Shown: piece by piece, positions 1 through 9,830 of the stretch
How positions within the stretch are numbered: position 1 is the first letter of the stretch
Layout: each line of letters starts with the position of its first letter
NCBI GenBank assembly: GCA_018241165.1
Contig: JAFEEK010000442.1
Span: 1-17,530, forward strand
Length of the DNA: 17,530 bases
Reading direction: 5' to 3'
Origin: Pseudomonadota bacterium
GTDB lineage: Bacteria > Pseudomonadota > Gammaproteobacteria > Xanthomonadales > Rhodanobacteraceae
Translations under genes and position numbers: made by a program
Notes under the pieces: generated by a model
Databases searched by the model: none
What the model was told of the DNA's origin: nothing
Seen by the model: only the letters and a program-made list of their open reading frames with translations

Positions 1-1226
1 ATCCACGCGCTGAAGCGGTCGATGCCCATGTCCAGCGCGAGCGAATAGAAATACGTGTTGACCGAACGCGCGATCGCCTGGCGCAGGTTGACCAGGCCCT
101 GGCCGCCGCGCACGTCGTCGCGGTAACCGCGCGCCTGGCCGGGAATGAAAAATTCGCCGGTCGACAAGATCGTGTCCTGCGGTTTGCGCAGGCCAAGTTC
201 GAGCCCGCCGAGGCCGAGGTACGGCTTGACCGTGGAACCCGGCGTGAAGCCGCCGGCGATGGCGCGATTGAGCAGGGGTTTGTCCGGATTGTTCAACAGC
301 GCGGCGTAATCGGCATGCGCGATGCCGTTGACGAACAGGTTAGGATCGAAGCTCGGCGCGCTCGCCAGCGCCAGCACTTCGCCATTGCGCGGATCGATCG
401 CGACCACCGCGCCGGGCCGTCCGGCGAGCGCATCCTGCGCGGTGCGCTGCAAACGCGCATCGATGCTCAGGTACAGGTTTTTCCCCGGCGTCGGCGCGAC
501 GCGGCTGATCGGCTTGCCGATCACGCGCTTGTCGACGTTGACCTCGACCTGTTCGTAACCCGGGCGTCCGTGCAACGCGTCTTCGTAACTGCGCTCGATG
601 CCGGTCTTGCCGATCTGCGTGGTGCCGGCGTACAGGTCGGCGTCCAGCGTGGTCGCGTCGGCCGCGTCGATGCGGCCGACGTAGCCGATCACATGCGCGA
701 AATCCGCGCCGCGCGGATAGGCACGGGTCAGGTACGGCACCACGTCGACGCCGGGAAAGCGCCAGCGCTGGGTGGAAAACCGCGCGATTTCGTCCTCCGA
801 CAATTTCAGGCGCAACGGAATGCTGTCGAACGCGCGCTTGCTCTTGCGCAGCGCGGCGAAGCGTTCGATGTCGTCTTCCGACAACGCAATCACATGGCCG
901 AGTGCGGTGAGCATCGCGGTCATGTCCTGAACTTGCTCGGGCACCACTTCGAGGCGGAATGCGGCCACGTTCTCGGCCAGCAGCACGCCGTTGCGGTCGT
1001 AGATCAGGCCGCGCGTGGGCGGGATGCTGCGCACCGAGATGCGGTTGCTGTTCGAGCGCGCCGCGAACTCGGCATGACGGGTGACCTGCAGGAACCAGAA
1101 GCGCGCGGCAAGGCCCGACAGGCACAGCGCGATCAGCAGGAAACCGGCCAGCGCGCGCTTGCCAAAGCGCGCGGCCTCGCCTTGCGCGTCCTTGAGCTTG
1201 CCCGTTTTCGACTTGCGCTTTTTCAT
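1..1226 (-). CDS. mrdA: Penicillin-binding protein 2 (peptidoglycan transpeptidase), C-terminus cut off by window edge
   Basis: Class B penicillin-binding protein that cross-links lateral-wall peptidoglycan within the elongasome, together with RodA and MreBCD. The visible 408 residues begin with a short basic cytoplasmic tail (MKKRKSKTGK), then one membrane anchor at about residues 24-44. Next comes the PBP dimerisation region (RGLIYDRNG near residue 75) and the start of the transpeptidase domain. The catalytic SxxK motif is STVK with Ser331, almost the same position as Ser330 in E. coli PBP2; the SxN motif is SVN at 388-390. The KTG motif would lie beyond the left edge. The ATG overlaps the mreD stop (ATGA), indicating translational coupling. 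Family members have about 600-650 residues, so roughly a third is missing only because the window ends. rodA is expected next. Function is established for the family. Confidence 0.95.
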   Translation of the reverse strand, partial: MKKRKSKTGKLKDAQGEAARFGKRALAGFLLIALCLSGLAARFWFLQVTRHAEFAARSNSNRISVRSIPPTRGLIYDRNGVLLAENVAAFRLEVVPEQVQDMTAMLTALGHVIALSEDDIERFAALRKSKRAFDSIPLRLKLSEDEIARFSTQRWRFPGVDVVPYLTRAYPRGADFAHVIGYVGRIDAADATTLDADLYAGTTQIGKTGIERSYEDALHGRPGYEQVEVNVDKRVIGKPISRVAPTPGKNLYLSIDARLQRTAQDALAGRPGAVVAIDPRNGEVLALASAPSFDPNLFVNGIAHADYAALLNNPDKPLLNRAIAGGFTPGSTVKPYLGLGGLELGLRKPQDTILSTGEFFIPGQARGYRDDVRGGQGLVNLRQAIARSVNTYFYSLALDMGIDRFSAW

Positions 1227-1714
1227 GCGTCGCGGACGCGCAGGCGTGCGCGCGCATCGTCGAGCAGCAGGAATACCCACGGCCACGCGAGCATGCCGAC
1301 GAACGGCGCGAGCCAGTAACTCGCCGCCGGCACCAGTTGCCCGTCCGCCGCGCGGATCGCGAGCAGGACGATGCGGTCGTTGAGCAACAGTGCCAGCACC
1401 GCCAGCGCCTGCTGCCACATCGGGAAGAAGCGCAGGCGCGCGCGAAAACGCAACAGGATGAAGCAGAACACGCACAGGCGCAGCGCCTGTTCGCCGAGCA
1501 GGTCGCCGCTGAACACGTCGCCGACGAGGCCGAGCACGAACGCGCGGCCCAGGCTGACGTAGTCGGGCGCCTCGAGCGTCCAGTACATCAGCACCAGCGC
1601 CAGCCACCACGGCTTGAGCGGCAGCATGGCCTGCGGCAACGGCATCAGTTGCAACAGGTAACAGGCCGCGATGCTGCCCCAGAACAGCCAATCGTTGGCA
1701 CGCAGGCGGTTCAT
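1223..1714 (-). CDS. mreD: Rod shape-determining protein MreD
   Basis: Small integral membrane protein of the rod complex, 163 residues, the usual family length. The sequence is almost entirely hydrophobic, with five or six predicted membrane segments. It contains the family's conserved stretch GLVGDVFSGDLLG at residues 62-74, in which the Gly/Asp pattern is typical of MreD. The N-terminus (MNRLRANDWLFWGS) is short and basic. The start ATG overlaps the mreC stop codon and the stop overlaps the mrdA start, both as ATGA, so translation of mreC, mreD and mrdA is probably coupled. MreD is poorly conserved in sequence, so the call rests on hydropathy, the motif and its position between mreC and mrdA, which together are strong. 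Confidence 0.93.
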   Translation of the reverse strand: MNRLRANDWLFWGSIAACYLLQLMPLPQAMLPLKPWWLALVLMYWTLEAPDYVSLGRAFVLGLVGDVFSGDLLGEQALRLCVFCFILLRFRARLRFFPMWQQALAVLALLLNDRIVLLAIRAADGQLVPAASYWLAPFVGMLAWPWVFLLLDDARARLRVRDA

Positions 1715-2634
1715 GGATTCGGAGCCTTGTTCGCGGGCGCGCTTTCCGCTGGCGGTCCCTCGGCCGGCGCCGGCGCCGGCGGTCCGACCGGATCGGGCAG
1801 GTTGTGCAGGATCAGCACTTCGCCGCTGCGGTCCAATGCTGCGCTTGGCGTGACCGTCGCCACCGCGAACATGCCGCTGGCGTCATTGCGAATGCTGCCT
1901 ATCGTGCCGACCGGGAAGCCCGCCGGGAAGTGTCCGCCCAGGCCCGAGGTCACAAGCATGTCGCCGGGCTTGATGTCGGCGCTGATCGGGACGTTTTGCA
2001 ACTCCAGCGAATCCAGCGCGCCGTTGCCGCGTGCGATCGCGCGCAAGCCGGTGCGCTCGCTCTTGACCGGCAACGCGTGCGCCGGGTCGGTGATCAGCAT
2101 CACCGTGGACGTGTTCGGCAGTACTTCGACGATCTGGCCCATCACGCCGTGTGCGTCGAGCACGGCCTCGCCGACGGCTACGCCCTGGCGCGCGCCGGCG
2201 TCGATCGTGACACGATGGCGGAACGGATCGGTATCCACGTCGATGATGCGCGCGAGCTGCACGCCGAGATCGAGGCTGCGCTGGGCTTCGAGCAACTGCT
2301 GCAGGCGCTCGTTCTGGTCGCGTACGGATTGCAGACGATTCAGGCGCGCTTGCGCGAGCAGCAGTTCACGCTCGAGTTCGGCGTTGCGCGTGTTCAGGCG
2401 CGCGCGATCGGACATCGCATCGCCGGCGCTGCGCGCCAGCCGCGAAGGCAGGGCCGCGAGCCGGTACATCGGTTCGACCGCCGCGCTGGCGAAATAGCGC
2501 ACCTGCACCAGCCAGCCGTTGCGGTGGTCGATCACCATCAGCGCGATCGCCAGGGCCAGATAGGCGATCAGGCGCAGCGTGTTCGCCGTGTCGGAGCTGA
2601 ATAGCGGCGCGGATTCGTTGCGGGTCAGCGCCAT
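1711..2634 (-). CDS. mreC: Rod shape-determining protein MreC
   Basis: Bitopic inner-membrane protein whose periplasmic part binds and activates PBP2, linking it to the MreB filament. The 307 residues contain a short cytoplasmic N-terminus, one membrane helix (about 20-36), a heptad-rich coiled coil (about 75-118, ending LQQLLEAQ) and the beta-barrel MreC core (about 125-278). The core shows typical motifs such as GVMGQIVEV (163-171) and VTSGLGGHFPAGFPVG (228-243). The last 28 residues are a Pro/Ala-rich, probably disordered tail, common but variable in proteobacterial MreC. It begins 21 bp after the mreB stop and its stop overlaps the mreD start. Family and role are secure. Confidence 0.96.
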   Translation of the reverse strand: MALTRNESAPLFSSDTANTLRLIAYLALAIALMVIDHRNGWLVQVRYFASAAVEPMYRLAALPSRLARSAGDAMSDRARLNTRNAELERELLLAQARLNRLQSVRDQNERLQQLLEAQRSLDLGVQLARIIDVDTDPFRHRVTIDAGARQGVAVGEAVLDAHGVMGQIVEVLPNTSTVMLITDPAHALPVKSERTGLRAIARGNGALDSLELQNVPISADIKPGDMLVTSGLGGHFPAGFPVGTIGSIRNDASGMFAVATVTPSAALDRSGEVLILHNLPDPVGPPAPAPAEGPPAESAPANKAPNP

Positions 2635-2655
2635 GACAGAGCAGACACCGCTGCC

Positions 2656-3786
<1,131 letters not shown>

Positions 3787-3873
3787 TTAAAATGCGGCTT
3801 GCGGCACGTTTTTCGCGCCTCGTCGCGACGCGCGCGCCGTGCTATCGTCGCCCGCCCAAGACCCGGACCGCCC

Positions 3874-4161
3874 ATGTCGATCGACACCGCCACCGTTGCC
3901 CGCATCGCCCGTCTCGCGCGCCTGCCTGTGGATGCGAACGCCGCGCCGCAAATCGCGGACGAATTGACGCGCGTGCTCGATCTGGCCGGGCAGTTGGCGA
4001 ACGCGCCGCTCGATGGCGTTGTGCCGATGGCGCATCCGCAGGCGCAGACACTGGCCTGGCGCGCCGATGCGGTGGCCGAACCCGATCGCGCGAATGATTT
4101 GCTGGCGCTCGCGCCGGATGCGCGCTCGGGCCTCTACGCCGTGCCCAAGGTTCTGGGGTAA
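3874..4161 (+). CDS. gatC: Asp-tRNA(Asn)/Glu-tRNA(Gln) amidotransferase subunit C
   Basis: Small structural subunit that wraps around GatA and stabilises the GatCAB complex. The product is 95 residues, the usual GatC length. It begins [20 protein letters not shown], matching the conserved N-terminal helix (V-x-x-[IL]-A-x-L-A-R). A second helix ([12 protein letters not shown]) and a mid-region [10 protein letters not shown], equivalent to the family's GVEPxxHP stretch, follow. The frame is open upstream to 3712, but family length and the conserved N-terminus fix the ATG at 3874, preceded by a weak GGA. gatA starts 8 bp after its stop. Divergent from mreB, a layout I associate with Xanthomonadales. 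Confidence 0.95.
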   Translation: MSIDTATVARIARLARLPVDANAAPQIADELTRVLDLAGQLANAPLDGVVPMAHPQAQTLAWRADAVAEPDRANDLLALAPDARSGLYAVPKVLG

Positions 4162-4169
4162 GCACGGCG

Positions 4170-5612
4170 ATGGCATCGAGCATCGCGCAACTTGCGCAGG
4201 ACCTGCGCGCACGAAAGATTTCCGCCGCGGAACTCGCGCAGGCGGCGCTCGCGCGTGCCGGTGCGCGGAGCGAATTGAATGCGTTCATTACGCTCGATGA
4301 AGCGACTGCGTTGGTCGCCGCGCAGCGGGCAGACGCCGCGCTTGCGACGGCCAACGCACCAGCGCTTGCCGGAATTCCTTTTGCGCACAAGGATATTTTC
4401 TGTACAAATGGAATTCGTACCACGTGCGCGTCGCGCATGTTGGAGAATTTCGTGCCGCCGTACGACGCCGGCGTGGTCGAACGCCTGCGCGATGTGCATG
4501 CGGTGTCGATCGGCAAGACCAACATGGACGAATTCGCGATGGGTTCGTCCAACGAGAATTCGCATTTCGGCGCGGTGAAAAATCCGTGGGACGCAACGCG
4601 TGTGCCGGGCGGATCGTCGGGCGGTTCGGCCGCGGCGGTCGCCGCCGGCATCGTGCCGTTCGCAACCGGCACCGACACCGGCGGTTCGGTGCGCCAGCCC
4701 GCCGCGTTCTGCGGCATCACCGGATTGAAGCCCACCTACGGCCGTGTCTCGCGCTGGGGGATGATCGCCTATGCGTCGAGCCTGGACTGCGCCGGCGTGC
4801 TTGCGCGCAGCGCGCAAGATTGCATGTACGCGCTATCGGCAATGGCGGGACACGACCCGCGCGATGCGACCAGCGTGGCGCGCGGGCTCGACAATTACGA
4901 TGCGGCTTTATCGTCAAAGCTTTCGAACATGAAAATCGGCGTCGCACGCGAATACTTCGGCGCCGGCGTCGATGCCGGCGTCGCCGCGGCGGTGCGCGAC
5001 GCGCTGGCGCAGTACGAAAGACTCGGCGCAACGCTGGTCGATATTTCCCTGCCCAACGCGCATCTGGCGATTCCTGCGTATTACGTGATTGCGCCGGCGG
5101 AAGCCTCGAGCAACCTCGCGCGTTATGACGGCGTGCGTTATGGCCATCGCTGCGCCGATCCACAGACGCTGGAGGACTTGTACACGCGCAGTCGCGGCGA
5201 AGGCTTCGGCGCGGAAGTTCGACGCCGCATCCTGGTCGGCACCTATGCGCTGTCGGCGGGTTACTACGATGCCTACTATTTGCGCGCCCAACGCGCGCGC
5301 CGCGTCATCGCCAATGATTTCAGTGAGGCGTTCAAGCAGGTCGACCTGATCGCCGGGCCGACCGCACCGACCGTCGCGTTCAAGCTCGGCGAGAAGACCG
5401 CCGATCCGCTGGCAATGTACGCGGCCGACGTGAACACGGTCGCGGTGAATCTCGCCGGGCTTCCGGCGATTTCAATTCCCGCCGGATTCAGCGACGGTTT
5501 GCCCGTTGGACTGCAACTGATCGCACCGGCATTCGCGGAAGGTCCGTTGCTCGCGGCTGCGCATCAGTTCCAGTTGGCGACGGATTGGCACACGCGGAGC
5601 CCAGGCGCATGA
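4170..5612 (+). CDS. gatA: Asp-tRNA(Asn)/Glu-tRNA(Gln) amidotransferase subunit A (amidase)
   Basis: Catalytic amidase of GatCAB. It hydrolyses glutamine and passes ammonia to GatB, converting misacylated Glu-tRNA(Gln) and/or Asp-tRNA(Asn) to the correct aminoacyl-tRNA in the cytoplasm. The 480 residues form a full amidase-signature protein. The Ser-cisSer-Lys triad is intact: Lys74 in FAHKDIF, Ser149 in [10 protein letters not shown], and nucleophile Ser173 in [11 protein letters not shown]. The 75- and 99-residue spacings match the known GatA triad. The C-terminal segment [13 protein letters not shown] is also typical. A GGGG just upstream, inside the end of gatC, can serve as ribosome site. 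The stop TGA overlaps the gatB start (ATGA), suggesting coupled synthesis of the subunits. Confidence 0.98.
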   Translation: MASSIAQLAQDLRARKISAAELAQAALARAGARSELNAFITLDEATALVAAQRADAALATANAPALAGIPFAHKDIFCTNGIRTTCASRMLENFVPPYDAGVVERLRDVHAVSIGKTNMDEFAMGSSNENSHFGAVKNPWDATRVPGGSSGGSAAAVAAGIVPFATGTDTGGSVRQPAAFCGITGLKPTYGRVSRWGMIAYASSLDCAGVLARSAQDCMYALSAMAGHDPRDATSVARGLDNYDAALSSKLSNMKIGVAREYFGAGVDAGVAAAVRDALAQYERLGATLVDISLPNAHLAIPAYYVIAPAEASSNLARYDGVRYGHRCADPQTLEDLYTRSRGEGFGAEVRRRILVGTYALSAGYYDAYYLRAQRARRVIANDFSEAFKQVDLIAGPTAPTVAFKLGEKTADPLAMYAADVNTVAVNLAGLPAISIPAGFSDGLPVGLQLIAPAFAEGPLLAAAHQFQLATDWHTRSPGA

Positions 5613-7045
5613 GCTGGCAACCCGTCATCGGTCTGGAAATCCACGCCCAGCTTTCGACCGCGTCGAAACTGTTTTCCGGCGCATCGACGGCGTATGGCGC
5701 CGAGCCGAACACGCAGGCGGCATTGCTCGACGTCGCCATGCCCGGCACCTTGCCGGTACCGAACCGCGCCGTGCTCGACAAGGCCATCGCGTTCGGCCTT
5801 GCGGTTGACGCGACGATCGCGCGACAAAGCGTTTTCGCGCGCAAGAATTATTTCTATCCCGACCTGCCCAAGGGTTACCAGATCAGTCAGTACGAATTGC
5901 CCATCGTCGCGGATGGCAAACTCGCCGTGCGCCTGGATGATGGCCGCACGCTCGAGGTGGAAATCCAGCGTGCGCATCTGGAAGAAGACGCCGGCAAGTC
6001 GCTGCACGATGCCTTTCACGCCGCGACCGGCCTGGATTTCAACCGCGCCGGCGTGCCCCTGCTCGAAATCGTTTCCGCGCCGGTGCTGCACAGCGCGCAG
6101 GACGCGGTGGCCTACCTGCGCACCGTGCATACCCTGGTGCGCTGGCTCGGCGTGTGCGACGGCAACATGGCCGAAGGATCGTTTCGCTGCGACGCGAATG
6201 TGTCGGTGCGTCCGGCCGGCGAGACCAAGCTCGGCACGCGCACCGAAATCAAGAACGTCAACTCGTTCCGCTTCGTCGAGAAGGCGATCGAGTACGAGAT
6301 CGAACGCCAGGTCCGCGCGCTGGAAAACGGCGAAACCATCGTGCAGGAAACACGCCTGTACGACGCCGCCGCGCATCGCACCTTCACCATGCGCAGCAAG
6401 GAAGACGCCGACGACTACCGCTATTTTCCGGATCCGGACTTGCCGCCGCTGGTCGTCACGGATGTCGACATCGATGCGGTGCGCGCGGCGCTGCCGGAAT
6501 TGCCGGATGCGCGTCGCCGCCGCTACGTCGAAGCGCTTGGGTTGCCCGAAGCCGACGCGACGCAATTGTGCGCCGACCGCGCGACGGCGGATTATTTCGA
6601 AGTGGCGATGTCCGCGCTTGGCGGTGATGCCAAGACCTGCGCGAATTGGGTGCTCGGCGAACTCGCGGCAGCGCTCAATGCGGCAAACTTGGTCGTAGAG
6701 CAGTCGCGCGTGAGCGCGCCCGCGCTGGCGCGCCTGCTCGCGCGCGTGCGCGAGGGGGCGATTTCGGGCAAGATCGCCAAGGACGTGTTTGCCGCGATGT
6801 GGGCGGGCGAGGGCGATGCGGACGCGATCATCGAACGGCGCGGCCTGACGCAGATTTCCGACACCGGCGCGCTTGCCGCCGCGGTCGATGCCGTGGTCGC
6901 CGAATTCCCCGCCCAGCTCGCCGACTATCGCGCCGGCAACGAAAAGCTGCTGCAATTCTTCGTCGGCCAGGCCATGAAGCGCCTGCGTGGGCAGGGCAAC
7001 CCGCAGCAGCTCAACGCGCTGCTGCGCGAGAGACTGAAAATATAA
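5609..7045 (+). CDS. gatB: Asp-tRNA(Asn)/Glu-tRNA(Gln) amidotransferase subunit B
   Basis: The GatCAB subunit that binds tRNA, phosphorylates the misacylated side chain with ATP and amidates it with ammonia from GatA. It has 478 residues from the ATG at 5609, which overlaps the gatA stop and lies behind GCGGAG. The frame opens at 5585, but the protein begins at the conserved [13 protein letters not shown]. Family motifs include [13 protein letters not shown] (84-96), [11 protein letters not shown] (121-131), [10 protein letters not shown] (193-202) and [13 protein letters not shown] (269-281). The C-terminal third holds the helical tRNA-recognition (YqeY-like) region, including [12 protein letters not shown]. 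Identification is secure. The window does not show whether Gln-tRNA, Asn-tRNA or both are made; that depends on which tRNA synthetases the genome encodes. Confidence 0.98.
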   Translation: MSWQPVIGLEIHAQLSTASKLFSGASTAYGAEPNTQAALLDVAMPGTLPVPNRAVLDKAIAFGLAVDATIARQSVFARKNYFYPDLPKGYQISQYELPIVADGKLAVRLDDGRTLEVEIQRAHLEEDAGKSLHDAFHAATGLDFNRAGVPLLEIVSAPVLHSAQDAVAYLRTVHTLVRWLGVCDGNMAEGSFRCDANVSVRPAGETKLGTRTEIKNVNSFRFVEKAIEYEIERQVRALENGETIVQETRLYDAAAHRTFTMRSKEDADDYRYFPDPDLPPLVVTDVDIDAVRAALPELPDARRRRYVEALGLPEADATQLCADRATADYFEVAMSALGGDAKTCANWVLGELAAALNAANLVVEQSRVSAPALARLLARVREGAISGKIAKDVFAAMWAGEGDADAIIERRGLTQISDTGALAAAVDAVVAEFPAQLADYRAGNEKLLQFFVGQAMKRLRGQGNPQQLNALLRERLKI

Positions 7046-7063
7046 ACTTGTGGAAAAAGCAAA

Positions 7064-7999
7064 ATGTCAGCATTGATCTGCGGTTCGCTTGCCTACGACA
7101 CGATCATGGTTTTCCCGGACCAGTTCCGCAACCACATCCTGCCGGACAAGGTGCATATCCTGAATGTGTCGTTCCTGGTGCCGCGCATGCGCCGCGAGTT
7201 CGGCGGCTGTGCCGGCAACATCGCCTACAACCTGAAGCTGCTCGGCGACGATCCGATTCCGTTCGGCGCGGTCGGCCAGGATTTCGGTCCGTATCGCGAG
7301 CATCTCGAACGCTGCGGCATCCGCCTGGACCAGGTGCTGGTCTATGACGAGCTGTTCACGCCGCAGTGTTTCATCACCACCGACATGGACAACAACCAGA
7401 TCACCGCCTTTCATCCCGGCGCGATGCTCAATTCGCATGAGCACCACGTCAAGGATGTGCCGGGCGTCACCTTCGGCATCGTCGCGCCCGACAGCCGCGA
7501 CGGCATGCTGCAGCACTCGCGCGAATTTGCGCAGATGGGCGTGCCGTTCATCTTCGATCCGGGCCAGGCGATGCCGCTGTTCAACGGCGAGGAGTTCCGC
7601 ACCTTCATCGAGCAGGCCGATTACGCGATCGTCAACGACTACGAATCGCAACTGCTGCAAACCCGCACCGGCTGGAGCGCGGACGAAATCGCCAAGCGCG
7701 TCAAGGCCTACATCGTCACCCAAGGCCCGCGCGGTTCGATCGTCCACGAAGGCGGCAGAACGCATTCGATTCCGGCCGCGCAGGAACGCCGCATCGTCGA
7801 TCCCACCGGCTGTGGCGACGCCTATCGCGCCGGCCTGATCTTCGGCCTTACCCGCGGCATGGACTGGCCGACCACCGGCCGCATCGCCTCGCTGATGGGT
7901 ACGCTCAAGATCGAACATCCCGGCACGCAGAACCAGCGCTTCACCTATGCCGAATTCGCCGACCAGTTCCGCCAGCAGTTCGGGTATGCGTTGGACTGA
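7064..7999 (+). CDS. PfkB-family carbohydrate/adenosine kinase, probable adenosine kinase
   Basis: Ribokinase/PfkB-fold kinase of 311 residues, a normal family length. It contains the N-terminal GGCAGN motif (47-52) and the C-terminal PfkB signature DPTGCGDAYRAG (246-257), with catalytic base Asp252 and the anion-hole glycines. Stretches such as SFLVP, FHPGAM (116-121), NDYE (191-194) and TGWSADE resemble, from memory, the adenosine kinase of Mycobacterium tuberculosis. On that basis I infer phosphorylation of adenosine to AMP; a ribokinase-like sugar kinase remains possible. It starts 18 bp after gatB with GGA 9 nt before the ATG, so it is probably the last gene of the gatCAB transcript. Family confidence is high, substrate moderate. 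Confidence 0.85.
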   Translation: MSALICGSLAYDTIMVFPDQFRNHILPDKVHILNVSFLVPRMRREFGGCAGNIAYNLKLLGDDPIPFGAVGQDFGPYREHLERCGIRLDQVLVYDELFTPQCFITTDMDNNQITAFHPGAMLNSHEHHVKDVPGVTFGIVAPDSRDGMLQHSREFAQMGVPFIFDPGQAMPLFNGEEFRTFIEQADYAIVNDYESQLLQTRTGWSADEIAKRVKAYIVTQGPRGSIVHEGGRTHSIPAAQERRIVDPTGCGDAYRAGLIFGLTRGMDWPTTGRIASLMGTLKIEHPGTQNQRFTYAEFADQFRQQFGYALD

Positions 8000-8026
8000 A
8001 TCGGGCTGGATTGAATCGGACTGGAT
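7997..8026 (+). repeat. Two-copy 15-bp tandem repeat at the kinase stop codon
   Basis: TGAATCGGGCTGGAT is followed directly by TGAATCGGACTGGAT, with one mismatch, and a third unit begins TGA at 8027. The first TGA is the kinase stop codon, so each unit would restore an in-frame stop. The repeat fills most of the 42-bp gap between the convergent kinase and transporter genes and probably arose by replication slippage. No terminator hairpin was seen in the gap. Confidence 0.7.
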
Positions 8027-8041
8027 TGAGGGGTCGTCAAT

Positions 8042-8746
8042 TCAGGTGCCGAGCTGGAACGGCGTGAAGTTCGTGCCGCGGTCGTAGTAGTCCTCGTTCT
8101 CGGCGCGCTTGAGCGCGGCGACGACGCGGTAGGTCAGCGGCGTGGCGAGGATTTCCCACACCACTTTCATCAGGTAGTTCGACACCATCACGGTCAGTAC
8201 CATCTTCGGCGCCCACACGCCGAGAAAGGCGACCGGATAGAACACCAGCGAATCCACGCCCTCGCCGCAGACGGTGGAGCCGACGATGCGCGTCCACAGC
8301 GCATTGCCTTTCGTCCACAATTTCATTTTTGCCAAAGTATACGAATTCACGAATTCGCCGCAGAAAAATGCGGCGATCGACGCGAACACGATGCGCGGCG
8401 TCTGGCCGAAGATGGTTTCGTAGGCGGCCTGATCGTGCCAGCCGGCGGCGGGCGGCAGTTTGACGACGACAGTGGCCATGATCGAGGCGAACACCAGCGC
8501 TGCGAGGCCGGACCAGATCACGCGCCGGGCGCGCGCGTAGCCGTACACCTCGGTGAGGATATCGCCGAAGATGTACGAGATCGGAAAAAACAACACGCCG
8601 GCGCCGAACGTCAACTCGCCGATCAACGGCAGGTGCACCTGCGCGATCTTGGCCGGCCCGATCAGGTTCGAGCACAGCAGCACGCACACGAACGCGCCGA
8701 GGATGAAGTCGTAGTAGCGGTAGGTTCGCGCAGCGGCCGTGTTCAT
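8042..8746 (-). CDS. yhhQ: Queuosine precursor transporter, YhhQ/QPTR family
   Basis: Integral membrane protein predicted to import queuosine precursors (preQ0/preQ1) used to modify the tRNA wobble base. The 234 residues contain about six hydrophobic segments. The family signature YIFGDILTEVYGYARAR is at 58-74, followed by a charged segment with FFCGEFVNSYTLAK (127-140) and GEGVDSLVFYPVAF (161-174). The ATG at 8746 follows GGACA on the minus strand and gives the normal family length. The frame remains open to 9349, but that would run through the divergent secreted-protein gene and lacks family residues. The stop faces the kinase stop across 42 bp. Which precursor is carried cannot be told from sequence. 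Confidence 0.9.
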   Translation of the reverse strand: MNTAAARTYRYYDFILGAFVCVLLCSNLIGPAKIAQVHLPLIGELTFGAGVLFFPISYIFGDILTEVYGYARARRVIWSGLAALVFASIMATVVVKLPPAAGWHDQAAYETIFGQTPRIVFASIAAFFCGEFVNSYTLAKMKLWTKGNALWTRIVGSTVCGEGVDSLVFYPVAFLGVWAPKMVLTVMVSNYLMKVVWEILATPLTYRVVAALKRAENEDYYDRGTNFTPFQLGT

Positions 8747-8767
8747 GTCTTGTCCGGCATGAAAATT

Positions 8768-8789
8768 GCCGACTAGGATGCCTATCGGC
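8768..8789 (-). promoter_or_regulatory. Leader hairpin upstream of the queuosine transporter gene
   Basis: Read on the minus strand, GCCGA pairs with TCGGC and TAGG with CCTA around a CAT loop, with one bulged G. This gives a 9-bp stem 22-43 nt upstream of the yhhQ start. Queuosine-salvage genes are often controlled by preQ1 riboswitches, but I do not see the A-rich tail or core of known preQ1 classes. It may be a regulatory hairpin, an operator or chance. Confidence 0.35.
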
Positions 8790-8864
8790 GCCGCATTTCG
8801 CCAGCGTGCAAACACGAAGCCCTCAGTGTAGGCTAGAGCCTTCGACTTGTTGGGGAAGGGCATC

Positions 8865-9815
8865 ATGTCGATTCTCGGGAAAGCATTCCGCGTTGCCGTA
8901 TTGTTCGGCGGCCTGTTGATGGCCGGATCCTTGTACGCACAGGCCACGCGCACCTGGATTTCCGGCGTTGGCGACGACGCCAATCCGTGCAGCCGCACCG
9001 CGCCATGCAAGACCTTTGCCGGCGCGATCTCCAAGACCGCGGCCGGCGGCGTGATCGACGTGCTCGATCCCGGCGGCTTCGGCGGCGTCACCATCACCAA
9101 ATCGATCACGCTCGAAAACGATGGCGCGATCGGTAGCGTGCTGGTATCCGGTACCAATGGCATCATCGTGAACGGTGCCGGTGCGGTGGTGGTGTTGCGC
9201 GGCCTGTCGATCGAGGGCATCGGTACGGGTCTGGCAGGCGTGAAATTCCTCAACGGCAGGCAATTGACCGTCGAGCGCTGCGATATCGGCGATTTCAACG
9301 ATGGCACCAGCGGCACGGGCATTGCGTTTACACCCAGTGCTGCGGCCAATCTGGTCGTGATCGATTCGTCGATTCACAACAATGGCTCGGCGACGAATCC
9401 GGCGTCGACCGGAGGCATCCTCATTGCGCCGAGTGGCGGAGTAACGGCGAACGCGATGTTGGAAAACGTGCGCCTGGTCAACAACAACGGTTTTGGCTTG
9501 CTGGCGCAAGGTTCGGCCACGGTCACGTTGCGCGACAGCGTGGTGAGCATGAATTCCGGCAGTGGCGCCGTCGCCTCCAGCACCACCCTGGCTACCAACA
9601 TGATGCTGGATCGCAGCACCATCGGCGGAAACGGCGCGAGTGGTGTCGTGGCACAGGGCGCGGCGGCCTTCGTGCAATTGTCGGATACGACGATTACACG
9701 CAATGCCCAGGGGATTCAGGCGACAGGCGGTGCCGCCATCGTCTCGTTCGGCAACAATCGCAATTTCAACAACACGATCAATGGCGCTCCGACAATCACG
9801 ACTCCCCTGCAATAG
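8865..9815 (+). CDS. Secreted right-handed parallel beta-helix repeat protein
   Basis: Predicted exported protein of 316 residues with unknown ligand. It begins with a Sec signal peptide (basic MSILGKAFR, hydrophobic core, cleavage near SLYAQA around residue 25-27). The N-terminal cap has the pattern GVGDDANPCSRTAPCKTFAGAI (residues 34-55), with two cysteines that could form a disulfide. Repeats follow rich in Val/Ile, Asn and Gly, such as SITLEND, LTVERCDIGD, ANLVVIDSSIHNN and VTLRDSVVSMN, as expected for parallel beta-helix coils. ATG 8865 is preceded by GGGGAAGGG, a strong ribosome site; a TTG at 8847 is less likely. No catalytic site or C-terminal anchor was recognised. It forms a probable operon with the next gene, 15 bp on. 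Polysaccharide binding or lyase-like activity is possible but unsupported. Confidence 0.85.
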   Translation: MSILGKAFRVAVLFGGLLMAGSLYAQATRTWISGVGDDANPCSRTAPCKTFAGAISKTAAGGVIDVLDPGGFGGVTITKSITLENDGAIGSVLVSGTNGIIVNGAGAVVVLRGLSIEGIGTGLAGVKFLNGRQLTVERCDIGDFNDGTSGTGIAFTPSAAANLVVIDSSIHNNGSATNPASTGGILIAPSGGVTANAMLENVRLVNNNGFGLLAQGSATVTLRDSVVSMNSGSGAVASSTTLATNMMLDRSTIGGNGASGVVAQGAAAFVQLSDTTITRNAQGIQATGGAAIVSFGNNRNFNNTINGAPTITTPLQ

Positions 9816-9820
9816 GAATT

Positions 9821-9825
9821 GGAGG
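9821..9825 (+). promoter_or_regulatory. Strong ribosome-binding site fixing the start at 9831
   Basis: GGAGG lies 5 nt before the ATG at 9831, in the 15-bp gap after the previous stop codon. It fixes the start at MKSVARMG, the beginning of a signal peptide, rather than the TTG at 9819. Confidence 0.7.
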
Positions 9826-9830
9826 CTGCG

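Noticed and set aside
315..1319. Long plus-strand open frame opposite mrdA
   Set aside because: Arg/Ala/His-rich composition without domain motifs. The opposite strand encodes PBP2 with intact STVK and SVN motifs. GC-rich codon bias keeps antisense frames open.
5564..6955. 463-codon minus-strand frame covering gatB
   Set aside because: Antisense shadow of a clearly conserved gene; no recognisable domains or ribosome site.
8747..8864. preQ1 riboswitch upstream of yhhQ
   Set aside because: The hairpin is present, but no known preQ1 aptamer core or A-rich tail could be recognised.
8747..9349. N-terminal extension of the queuosine transporter by 201 codons
   Set aside because: It would overlap the divergent beta-helix gene and exceed family length. 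ATG 8746 has a ribosome site and gives the normal length.
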